A stretch of DNA of 64,000 nucleotides from Euwallacea fornicatus (lineage: Eukaryota; Arthropoda; Insecta; Coleoptera; Curculionidae): positions 2,418,001 to 2,482,000 of the forward strand of contig NC_089549.1 of the NCBI RefSeq assembly GCF_040115645.1, read 5' to 3'. The notes under the pieces were generated by a model that worked only from the letters and a program-made list of their open reading frames with translations, had not been told where the DNA came from and made no database searches. Shown piece by piece: positions 1-10,775 of this stretch. Both the position numbers and the translations under genes were made by a program. How positions within the stretch are numbered: the first letter of the stretch is position 1; each line of letters opens with the position of its first letter.

Positions 1-1292
1 AAATTGCTGCTATATTCGGTTTCGAAGAATTTTTGTCTCAAGCTGGCCTTAAAGACTTAAACTAACGACATCCCGAGTGTCCTAACTCTTTGGCATATAA
101 CACACAGACTATCAGATAGAACGAAATGCTAACGAGCACTGCAGAAGAGCAGGAATTCCTTTGTCCTTTAAATGCTACGTCCTTTAAATGGCTTCGCATA
201 CTTACGTAGGTAGGTGATATTAGGACTCAGTCCAAGTTGCTTTTCACCTTGAAAAAAATTCCTGCCAGATCAGCGATGATTAAATATGAAAAATCCTAAG
301 ATTTGATAAGAAATCGAAATTGTGAAATCGCATCGATGGCAATCACTATTGCATTAAAAATTCGTAGAGACTCGTGAGAGTTGAATTGATCTGAGAAATA
401 CCACTTATTTCAGCGAGAAAGTGTTTTAGTTAAAACGAAAAAAATAATAATAACAAGGAAGAAAACAACATGTCGCTTCTGGTTAATGTGCTTAAAAATT
501 TCATCCTATGCCAATCCACACCGAACTGTTAACTCTGGAACAGGACTCGGTGTTCCGATCCATAGAGAAATGATAAAAACCCATAAATTGCACCTTCACA
601 ATGTAAACACCGAATTGAAAGAATACTTAAATCAAATTAATAATTTGTGCTTAGTGGTGTGTTTAGTGTTTCAGATTGTTTTAAAATAGTTTTTCCTTAG
701 CTTAATATCATACAAATTAATAAGTATAAAGAGCTTATATAAATTTCGAAAGTGTCACTTAAAATCGCAATTTTTATCTCGTTTTCCGTGTCAGACATTT
801 TCTTCTTTCGATCGACAAAATGTAGCCGAATAATCCACCCCACCGACAATATAATACTACAAATATTTAAGAAATATCCTTGCTATAAGCTACTAGTTTG
901 CCCCACTCCTTGGAAAATGAAAAAAAAACGAAGCTTAAACATTTCCCAACGTAAACAAGCAAATTTTCATCTCCTTTATTTTTGCATTTTCCATGAAGAA
1001 TTAAAAGACTAGTGCCTTACAACCTTGGAGTTTCTTTAGTTGATAATTCATTAGTTGTAACGTTTGATGCATGTTAATACTGTTATTATTGATTATTTAC
1101 TAGTTAAGATTTAAATATTTCTGAAACTCTGAAAATTGCAAATCCGTTAAACGACCATTTGCAATTTTCCCCAAAAAAAAAATACAAGGTATTCCTAAAT
1201 ATCGTGTACATACGAGGGGGGGTCGTTCCTCAGCTTATGTCGTGACTGAGAGTTCACGTAGATACAGCTCCGCAAATGCCTCACTGTCTATC
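1..1292. other. 5' edge, no supported gene
   Basis: AT-rich sequence without a gene model I can support. The first 60 bases can be read in one + frame as a short tail ending ...GLKDLN and a stop at about position 63. That could be the end of an exon that begins outside the window, but nothing confirms it. A 67-codon open frame at 486-689 shows no family resemblance I recognise. The upstream exons of the thioredoxin-repeat gene may lie here or further left, but I could not find them. Confidence 0.3.
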
Positions 1293-1888
1293 TACAGGGT
1301 GTTCAATTAAGAAAATCAAAAGTGAATACCACTGACGAGTTACGAAATCGAATATCAGACGCGCTTGAAGCCGTAGAAAATATCCGGGGGTATTCGAATG
1401 AATAGGGGCATCAATGAGAAGAGCGGCCGCATGGATGAAGGCTGCAGGTCACTTTCAACAGCTTCTGTAACGCAATTCCCTTCTTAAAGTTATTACTGTT
1501 ACTATCTAGGTTACTACTTATGGTCATCCCGGCTTTAACTTTTAAAGGTGGTTCCAAATGAAGTCTCAAAAATTTGAAAAATAGAGAATTACCTGTAATA
1601 AACTGCTCGCTCATAACAAATTTTACTGTCACCTGGCGAATTACACCCGGCAAGATTATCAAAACCGTTTGACGTGTCCAATAATGTAAATCCTACAGTA
1701 TAAACTATTAGATATTCTCAATTTTAGCTAAATATCTCAAAAACTGTGGGCGGTATAAAGAAGAAACATTTTCGCACATTTGAACAACGAAGCGTTTACG
1801 GGCGTATGCTTGCATGAACTTTCAATCATGAAAGAAGCTAAAGAACTACCACATTTCATACGTAAATGATATTTAGGAACGCCCTGTA
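1293..1888. mobile_element. TIR-bounded DNA transposon relic or MITE
   Basis: The left end TACAGGGTGTTC (1293-1304) and the right end GAACGCCCTGTA (1877-1888) are inverted repeats of 12 bp with one mismatch. The outer TA on both sides would be the target duplication typical of Tc1/mariner-like elements. Inside, at about 1322-1400, the + strand reads a short peptide (VNTTDELRNRISDALEAVE) ending in a stop; I take it as a possible transposase C-terminal remnant. A 252-bp open frame on the minus strand (1411-1662) lies inside the element and is probably also remnant. The termini are seen directly; the superfamily is inferred. Confidence 0.5.
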
Positions 1889-3292
1889 TAAATGCAAAAA
1901 AACAACCCTTTCTGCAGGTCTCTGACTCTCAAATGGCTCTATTATACGTAACACCTCGGAGATACTCCTATCAAGGGTTATTTTTTAGTTTTCCTATAAC
2001 CAAATATTGCCGGCAACACATTAATTAACAGTATACGATCATTGTTGTTTGTTATAACGTTAACTTGTATTCCCGGAAATATTTGCATATTAACATGTTC
2101 CTAAGTGTAAGAAAGTCATCATCAGCGCCACGTCACTGCCGCTAAAAAGCGCACCTCGCATGTTTTAACATCGATTTATACAAAAAAAAGTTGAATGGAA
2201 AATAAACTGTTTTCTGTTGTTGAGTAAAAGTCTTTGATTTATCACTTAACGGGGTAAAAGTGTCTCGAAATATTTCAAAACGTAACGTGTAATGTCGTCA
2301 TGTAACTTTGGTTGTTAAAAACCTGAAATCTTTTCGTTCGTATTCATTTTCATATTGGAACTATGCACAACAAACGAAGACCTTTTAGGAAAAACTTATA
2401 AGTAGATTTCTATAAGCCAGGACGAACTGGAGGAAATTTTAGAGAAATCACGAGAATTTTACCGGATGAATCGGCAAGGGAACTAATTTTTGAACTCACT
2501 AAACATATTTCCAAACCCATGGGCGAAGTCTAAATTTAGACCATAACTGCTATATCTTTAATACTTTGGATTACCTCTAATTAAAAAAAAAATTAATATC
2601 CTCGTTCTCTTCAGTCATGAAGGGCATAAGTTCTCAAATTTTCTATATTGAAACTTTAGATCAGTTGCTGTAGTCGTAGTCCGGCAAAAATGAACAGCAA
2701 TAATCTATTGTACATAATATTAGATCCTCTTCAAAGTGATTTTGCACAATTCTTTTGGAAACTATTTCGACATCGACTGGACGGGTCTCTTTGACTTGTT
2801 CTTCAGAGTGACCGCAGAATCGCAAAAAATTAACTGAAAAGGAGATCCAAACACCTTTCTATCTCCTTGGAACAGGAAAATCTTCATTACTTCATCACAC
2901 ATATCTATCATTTGCCTTAATTTACATAAAGAAACTGAAGATTCGTATGTAGTGCAAGTAAGGTGACGGGAAAGCGGAAAAAATTTTCAAATTTTCCCTG
3001 AAAATCCTTAAACCACGAAATGGCGGAATTTTCGTACACTTCATTTATGCTCACTCTATAATTTCATACACAAATTAATGAAATGCTCTGTTTAACGATG
3101 GCGCTCTAACGAGATGAGCTCTTAGTTGAGTAAAACATAATTCTTTTAAAATTGATAACAGCCACTCAAATTGACTCAGAGGACGTAAAAAGGTAAGTTC
3201 TTACTTTTCTGTTACGAGCTTTCGATGTCTTGGTAATACAACATCAACGTCCCGGTATAATTTTTACTCTTCATTACAATTGATTGTTATAG
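1889..3292. other. Non-coding stretch before thioredoxin-repeat exons
   Basis: No convincing exon was found. It must contain an intron 3' end, because the first recognisable thioredoxin exon opens at an acceptor (TTATAG, ending 3292) in phase 1. A small AG...GT-bounded segment near 3170-3201 (ending AAAAG/GTAAGT) looks like an exon but its phase does not fit the next exon. The missing 5' exons of the gene are therefore unplaced. Confidence 0.3.
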
Positions 3293-6200
3293 GCAATTTA
3301 CTGGACTTGAACGAGGTCCTGGAGTGGATGATCGACCAGAAAAACGACCAAAGTATAGAACAAATCGATAGACAAACATTGTTCAAATACATCGACACAA
3401 AAGAGTTCCTGGCAGTCGTATTTTGTAAGTTTATCTCGAATTGAAGATACACGGAGATCAAAATTTACTCTTCCAGATAAAGATGGTGACCCGGATACTC
3501 CGCGAATCCTCCGCCACATCGAATTAATCGACGACGAGGCCAGTGAATATGGAATTAAAGTAGTCAAAATGAAGGATCGTCTGATGGCTAAAAAATACGG
3601 GTTCAGGAACCCTCCAGGGGTCACGTATTTCAGAAAAGGTTCTTAATCAAATAACCGTATAAATTTGAACTAAAAACTTCTTATAGGGAAGCACATAAAC
3701 TATGATGGAGATATAGACGACGAGGAAGAGCTGCTGGACTGGCTGACTGACCCAGAAAACATGGAGTTAACTGACCACATTGAGCGAGTAAATAGGAAAA
3801 TGTTTGAAAAAATCAGGCAGAGATCTGATTATGTCGCCGTGTTCCTATGTAAAAACATACGGTTTAACTAAGTGATTCGTGCACAAAACTGATATAAATT
3901 TTTAGACAGCGCCGATTGCAAACAATGTCCAAGAGTTCTTACAGAAGTGGAACATATTGACGACGAAGCTGATGCTGCAGGGATAAATTTCGTAAAAATC
4001 GACGACAAATCTCTGGCAAAAGAATTTGGTAGATATCCTAAAGGATGACTAAAATATTTGAAAATATTAAAACGTTTTAGGAGTTTTCGCTTTGCCAGCG
4101 ATTCTGTTCTTCAAAAGCGGTTCCAAAGAGCCGGTGATCTATGCTGGGGATCTTTACGACGAACAGCAGATCCTGCAATGGCTCCTGACCCAGAAGGATC
4201 CTTCTGGGGACATTATCGAAGCTGCTGAGGGGAGCGAATTGATCACTTTGATTGACAACGAAGAAGCTCTGGCAGTCTATTTCTGTAAGAATTTTCTTCT
4301 GCACCGAACATTAAATTTGAACAAAAACACTGATTGAGGCAACGTTTTATATTCTTTTTCTATCTTCCACTAATGTCCAGCAATAGGAATTTAACCAACT
4401 CACGAGAGAACTGCGTCAAACCATCAGATTCAAGCGCGCTTAGTGTTCGACTATATTGAACTTCATAATGTAACTCCAACGAAAGTCTAACCTTTGCTAA
4501 CTCCGACTAACTTACATGGATCCTAATCTTGACATTATGTTTTAGAGATTTCTGGCTTAGCTTGTACGCTCATAATAAACTTACAGGGAACAAGACTTTG
4601 TGCGATTTGTGTGACGCTGAAGCCGAGCTACAAAAATCTAAGAAACCTACCAAAAAGCAGGAGGTCTCAGAAGAATCTTCGGAATTATACGGTACCGAAT
4701 TTTATGTCGAAAATTTTCCTTCTTACCAATGGCTTGTTTAAAATCATCACGGGACGGATGTCTTATAATGCTTTTTAGTAGATATTAGAATTCTGCGTAT
4801 GATAATGATTTGGTATGGCTTTGATGAAAACGTGGTAAGTCAGGCCCAATGCCAGGTGTCGCAAAAGAAATGAACTGCACAAAAAAGCTAAATCGCCATT
4901 TGAGGCATACAAAGCAGCCAAAATTCGTGCAGATGCGAGCAATAAAATAAATGCAGCCATCAACTCGTTACGAATGGGTTGGCCCACACAATCGCCAGAC
5001 TTGAATCCTATAGAAAAGCTTTGGCACTACTTGAAAAACCGCGTGGAAGAAAGGAGACCAACTTTCCTGGAGGATTTATGGGCTATAACTCTAGAGGAAT
5101 GGAGGAAAACACCTATCGAGTACTGCCAAAGACTTATCGCCTCCATGCCTACTAGGTGTCACCAAGTTTGGGAAGCAAACGGACACACAATTAAATACTA
5201 ATCATGAAATTTCATAATGGCATGTAAATAATTTGTTTTTTTTAACGTTTAATAAGTTTTTGTCTATTTGATGAAAATACCCCATTTTTCGATTTTTGTA
5301 TTTTTTGCTTTAATTTCCAAAATTTTGCACAGATTACTAATAATTTACTGTAGCGTAATATTAAATAGTTCTCAACGCAGAAGCATTATTTCTCGTAAAA
5401 ACTTCGACAATACAGAGCATTAAGTAGCAAATGTGCAAGTGTATTTATTTCATTGCTCGCGTCTGCGTATGACAAAAGTGGGAGTAGGAATTTGTTTGCA
5501 ATTTTGATAGTTACAAAAATCATGTAGGTGCAATTCCTCTATGCAGGAAAGTGCTGGATCCAATCAGGCGATTTTTTGGAGTTTCATAAATGAATATGTT
5601 CAGAAAGGTTTAGAAAGTTATTCTCAAATTGAGTGTTATTCCAGGTACCGGACATAATTTTAAGAGACTGTTACTTAGGCGATTTTCATAAATGACAATG
5701 ATGGCAACTCCCGAGCTTTGAGTAAATTGACCTGAACCTTCACATTTCAGCACAGATTCAGGGCAACCAATCGGATCTTTATCATTAAAAGGCAGCTAAT
5801 CGTTGAAAACCATACCAAACGTTTTGCGCAGTTGTATCTTTACATAAATGGCTTGATTTGTTTAACGACATAACCCTGTGTTTAGATCTATAATAGGTAT
5901 TTCCTGCGAAACCCCCAGATAAAGGGGAAGTGAATAACATTCTACTTTTACACGGAACTTAGTTCTTGCTGACAAATTATTTTATTGTCTTTTCCCTTTC
6001 CAACTTTTTTCGACCTCTGTAAATACGCTCGTATCTCCCAAAATTCATGACTCAGTTTTCCTATAATCGCAATATTCTTTAGATAGTGACGATTGTGAGC
6101 AATGTTCTAAAATCTTAGAGGAACTTGAGAATATAGACGACGATTGCGAAAGACATGGCATAAAATTCGTCAAAACCAACGACCTTAGGATAGCAGAACA

Positions 6201-8442
6201 GTATGGCGCTACTGATTTTCCGGTCCTGATGTATTTCGAAGAAGGTGTCGGAGGAGTGTTTGAAGGTAACAAAGATGATTCTAGAGAGATTAAAAATAAA
6301 CTTGACGGTGACCTATTAGGCGACCTAGAGGAGGAGGAAGAAGTCCTCCAGTGGCTCATCCAACAAAGAACTGAGGATCGAATTGAACTGATTACAAGGG
6401 TGATGCTGGAAAGGATGGTAGAAGACACTCAATACTTGGCAGTTTATTTCTATAAGGCTAACTGTCACATATGCGAGCAAATATTGGAAGAACTGGAGCA
6501 GGTCGATGACGAATTGGATGTTTACGGTATACATTTAGTTCGAATACAAGACCCACAGCTAGCCAAAAGGTTTGTTGATGCTTCAATCTGAACCTCCTTT
6601 AACTTCCTTAAATTTGCAGATATAGCATTAAAACATTCCCAGCCCTAGTGTACTTCAGAAACGGAAATCCGCTGTTATTTGAGGGCGATCTGCAAAACGA
6701 ACAAAGCGTCCTTGAGTGGCTGATTGATGACGACAACCGAGAATTGGCTGATGAAATTGAGTCCGTAAATGAGCGGATGCTAACTAGGCTGCTAAGTGAA
6801 TCACCCTTTTTGGCTGTCTTTTTCTGTAAGGTGGACATAATCAAGATGTAAATATGACGGTCACTGATCCTTTGCAGACGATGAGGACTGTCCAGAGTGC
6901 GATGAAATTTTAGAAAATCTAGAGCAAATCGATGGAGAGGCGGATTTGTTCGGAATCGACTTCGTCAAGATTTGCAGTGCCAAGGCGGCTGCAGATCAAG
7001 GCTTGCACTCTTTGCCTGCATTAATGTATTTTAGGAAAAAGAAACCAATGGTACGTAAATTATCAATCACTCAAACCTAGAAGAAAGAACTGGAGGATAT
7101 ACAGGATCGTGTATGAAAACGGTCAATGATCTATTGTTTTCGAGATATCACACGTTCGATTGGTGTCGGAGCTAATCGGTTCTAAACTAATTTGTCCGAC
7201 TGACTTCCAGTGGTCTAATCTATCGGGTTCGAATCCAGCCCGCAAGGTGACCATAAGGTCGGTTGGTTTTAAAAGTGTAATGAAATTTTTGCATTCCGGC
7301 ATGTACTCTCGCAAAAATATTGAGTTTCTAACACTTATTCCTAATAACATGCTTCAGAAGAGGTTTGTAAAAAATGAGAATGCAGTAAAGCGTTAGGAAA
7401 ATTTTGCCGCACGCAAAACAATGTGACACGTGACACTACGAAAAATATTTGTGAACGTTAAGCAGTAGTTGTTGACAAATATGCGGTAAAATTTTTGCGC
7501 ACCGAAGTGTTGTTTGCACAGGTATATGAAGGGGACCTGACTCAAGCTGACACAGTGCTGGACTGGCTTACGTCACAAGACGTCTTCGAGATCAAAAACG
7601 AAATCGAGGAAGTGAATAAGAAGATGTTAGAAAAACTCTTGGAAGAAAACGAGTTTGTTACTGTATTCTTTTGTAAGTTTCGTTAAATCCGGCACTCAAA
7701 TTAGCACAAAAGGTAAATTTCAGATGAAATAAACTCGGACGAATCCCGAGTTATCATGGAACGACTGGAAAATATCGACAGTGAAACCGACAATTTTGAC
7801 ATTACGTTCGTTAAAATGGCGGACGCGCGATATGCCCGCAAATGGGGCGTAACCAACCTGCCTGCGATCGTTTACTTCCGACGCAGGTTCCCCAGCATTT
7901 ACCGTGGCGATCTACATTCCGAAAAAGACGTTCTAGAGTGGCTCAGAAAAAATCGGTAAGATTCATTTCACCTTGCAATTACCTATTCCTACTACTTGCA
8001 TTGAAAATAGAACTTTCATTCCTCGTATGTGAAAAGGAAACAGCGCTTTTACTTTCTAAAGAAAATAACTTTTCCTCCTTAGGAAGCAAAAGTATTTCCC
8101 TCCCTACGCATCGTAACTACAAAATAGTCGTTTACAAAGCAGGATAGTGCAACTTTCGGGAGACAATTTTTGCCGTTAATTTAGCATTGAAAAAAGTTCT
8201 TTTTTCTTCCTTTAAAGGAAATACTCGCACGAGTAAATGCAGCGCTTTTCGATCTCATTGTGTAAACAACACCTTAGCAGCATTATTCTTTCTCCTTTAG
8301 TTATCGTCAACCGGAACTCAATATTTTCATGTACGCCCTCTTGGCCATCGGAGTAGCCTTCGTTATTTACACGGCCTTTCTGCTGCAGTGCTTCAAACAG
8401 CCATCAACGCAAATAGTGCCCCATCATCCCAAACAGAGCTAA
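3293..8442 (+). CDS. Tandem thioredoxin-fold repeat membrane protein, 5' end missing
   Basis: I read exons at 3293-3424, 3477-3638, 3687-3848, 3906-4028, 4081-4284, 6083-6265, 6320-6569, 6620-6825, 6878-7050, 7522-7672, 7724-7955 and 8301-8442, which give 705 codons in frame plus a stop. The protein is the tail of one thioredoxin-like module followed by six complete ones, each running from a strand like LAVYFY, through a CxxC site, an acidic helix (ID-D-E), F-V-K, LPAL-YF, and (Y/F)xGDL to a helix ending LEWL. CxxC motifs are CKQC, CEQC, CHIC and CPEC in modules 2-5; modules 1 and 6 lack them. The C-terminus has one hydrophobic span (FMYALLAIGVAFVIYTAFLL) and a 20-residue tail, so a type I membrane protein, probably of the ER, is inferred. 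PDI-like or calsequestrin-like folds are the nearest families. I do not recognise a named gene. The N-terminus and signal peptide are not in the model. Confidence 0.8.
4587..4741 (+). CDS. Extra thioredoxin-like exon ending in a stop (alternative end or decayed exon)
   Basis: An acceptor (TTACAG ending 4586) opens 154 bases that continue the phase-1 frame of the exon ending at 4284. The peptide starts WNKTLCDLCDAEAEL and includes ELYGTEFYVEN, matching the CxxC, acidic helix and Y-G-x-F-V pattern of the other modules, then stops at 4739-4741. Including it would truncate the protein after module 2 and remove the membrane anchor. Skipping it joins 4284 to 6083 in frame. It could be an alternative terminal exon giving a soluble form, or a dead duplicate. 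A Tc1 relic lies immediately downstream and may have removed the rest of the exon. Confidence 0.4.
4785..5201 (+). mobile_element. Tc1/mariner transposase relic (internally deleted)
   Basis: A frame ending at 5201 contains WPTQSPDLNPIEKLWHYLKN, the third catalytic block of Tc1-type DD34E transposases, where the Glu of NPIE is the last acidic catalytic residue. A normal Tc1 C-terminal tail follows and ends in NGHTIKY. Upstream the reading (about 4858-4975) runs directly from a basic, helix-rich segment into this block, so most of the catalytic core, including the first two Asp residues, is missing. It is a non-functional fragment in an intron of the thioredoxin-repeat gene. Terminal repeats were not identified. 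Confidence 0.75.
5202..6082. other. Intron remainder of thioredoxin-repeat gene
   Basis: AT-rich intron DNA after the Tc1 relic, ending at the acceptor TTCTTTAG before 6083. No coding or RNA feature seen. Confidence 0.4.
7155..7260 (+). repeat. tRNA-like / tRNA-derived SINE remnant
   Basis: An intron of the thioredoxin-repeat gene contains GGTTCGAATCC at 7226-7236, identical to the RNA polymerase III B box (tRNA T-loop). About 50 nt upstream is GGAGCTAATCGG (7168-7179), which resembles an A box (D-loop AGCTcAgTCGG). The spacing fits a tRNA. The flanks do not obviously form an acceptor stem, so a tRNA-derived SINE or pseudogene is more likely than a working tRNA. Confidence 0.4.
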
Positions 8443-10775
8443 AGTCAATGATGTGTGAAAGATTAATGTTTATTGGACTCGACTAAATGGGTGATGGGTG
8501 TATGAATGAGTGATGGACGCGAAGATAAACAGTGATTTCTTTAATGTTACCTAAGTGTGAAAACGTACGTACTACTTTATTTTAAATTTGTTTCTGTGTA
8601 AATTCTTGTTGTTGAAACGTGACTGCCCACTCGTTTTAGAGTGATGTGGCTTTATTGATAACGTTGTGGGGGATCAAGGAGATTACTAATACCGCAGCGA
8701 TATTTGAAAAAGTTTATGTATCACAGTTACCAGGGCGATTTTTTAAATAACGGTTACCGCGTAAAGGAGACTTGGCAAAAACAGAAGTGTCACTCTCAAA
8801 GCGATTTCTATTGACACATTTGGTGCAAAACTCCTGTATTTCCATACTATTTTATTGACATACAGTTCTAATCCAACAATACTATCATTTTAACTTGAGG
8901 AAGCCCTAGGGAGAAATTATTTTTCCTACAATTCCTAACTTAAAAAGCACATGCGGCTTTGCATGTGTTTCATAGACTCTTAAAGGTTGAGATTATGACT
9001 CTCAAAGATATGGGATTACAGGAATCAGGAATCAACGACAAACACGATGTTAAAACCAAATCTCTAACAAAGCGACGTAATACCAATTGGAAAAAAACAA
9101 CAGAAGAGTTTATCATGAGGGGAGTACTTCAAGGAAGTATTACTGTTGCCTAGTATTGCACAACATAACAAGAGAATATGCCCTAAAAAGTATTGTTTTC
9201 CTCGGATCCAATACTAAAGCAAATCATCGTCTAGAAACGCTTGCTAATGTGAGCAAACAAGATATTTGAATACAAACCTGCATACATGACTGTCGAGAAT
9301 TTAAATGCATCTGGAATATTACTTATTAGCTAACACCAATACAATACCGGTCTCCCGTTTTTATGACATCTGAGGATATCTTTCAACGAGTGGGTGACAG
9401 TAATCTCATTTGACCTCCAAAACACATATTTGTTACCTTACCTGTCATTAAATTAAATCAATTTTACAGTACCCACTTATGGTACGTTTTCCACTTTAAC
9501 GGTAGGCTCAATTTTGAAATGTATTTTATCTGTAAACAATAATGCGAAGTAAATAATTTCATCGCCATACTAGGTAAATAAAATTCTAGGTTTTTCTCGA
9601 CTGCAAGTCGTGACTATTCAGATTGAAACCGCCTACACATTGTGAGGGCATTTACCATAATTTCAAAAAACTTTTGTTGGTATTTTGAACCCCATTTCAC
9701 TACTCTGTTAGTGGAGAAAATCAGTTTTTCTTTCTTTATTTCCACTAACAAAATTTCCCCAAAGAGGCCTATAGCATGTGATCTAAATGCTTTAAAATCA
9801 CAAAGTAAAGCACGCAAAGATAACGGCGCTTTACTTCCGGACCAAATCTATGTGTTCTTCAAATTGCTAAACTGTACAGTCTAATACTTATTGGCGCATC
9901 CTGTAATGTGACTTCTCGCTGAAAACTCTAAATTGACTGTACTTTTTGTTATCATCATTCCCCAAATACAAGGACGGAGACGGGAAAATGTAAGGTAGAA
10001 GTTTTTGTTGTTGTGTAGATATTCCTAAATATTTTTTTGTTTGTGGTAAAATGTAAATATGTAAATATAGGACTTTCCAGACAGAATGTTGTTGGTTATT
10101 TTGTTTGTGGTGACGAATGTCAGGAGTTAACTTCAAAACTTCGGGAAAGTATCAAAAAAGCATATTTCAATAAAAATTAAAAGAGAAAACATTACCCTCT
10201 GAAACCAGAGTTAAATTATATGCTAATACTGGAACTCTTACAGATGATCTTAACAAAAACGAAAAGTTAAGTAACAATCTAATAAAATAAGTAATAAGTA
10301 TTATTCAATTGAGAGTTAAATTCAACTGAACAGTACTTATTGTGCATCAACGATTATGGACCAATATATCAAACGTCTGATAAATTTGCCGTCAAGACAA
10401 TTTCCATAGAAACAATGAATTCAAATTAATGCATTTGTCAATTTCTACATTTATATGGAAAGTATCCCTTTAAAAGTTACTAGGACGTTGATATATTGGC
10501 ACTAAAAAACTTAAAACTATCGGTAAAAAACGAAGTAGAAAACGCATTAGACAACAACGCAGCTCTGATTAATAAGGAATTGTCAAAGTTGACTATCGAG
10601 ACAACAATAATTATAAAAACATTAATAGTTTTAAATTCTTAAACGTTATTTTAACTTCGGTTACTGAAACAAGGAAAGTGCTAAGAAGAAACCAAATTCA
10701 TAGAACTCCAAGTGCCATTTAACCTTCAAATGCTACGCGTATAGACATGAGATTCAAACAAGAATAATAGAATAA
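8443..10775. other. Intergenic region, thioredoxin-repeat gene 3' side to MSH6 3' side
   Basis: About 2.3 kb between convergent genes. It holds the 3' UTRs and AT-rich spacer. Open frames of 60-82 codons occur on both strands (for example 8959-9153, 9642-9884, 9888-10136) with no family signature or supporting context. No RNA gene seen. Confidence 0.5.

Noticed and set aside
486..689. 67-codon open frame near the left edge
   Set aside because: No domain, signal peptide or splice context fits it to the thioredoxin-repeat gene or any family I recognise.
752..1012. 86-codon open frame
   Set aside because: Low-complexity, lysine- and phenylalanine-rich composition typical of AT-rich chance frames.
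3170..3201. Short AG/GT-bounded segment just before the first thioredoxin exon
   Set aside because: In the phase needed to join 3293 it contains a stop, and the open phase does not match the next exon.
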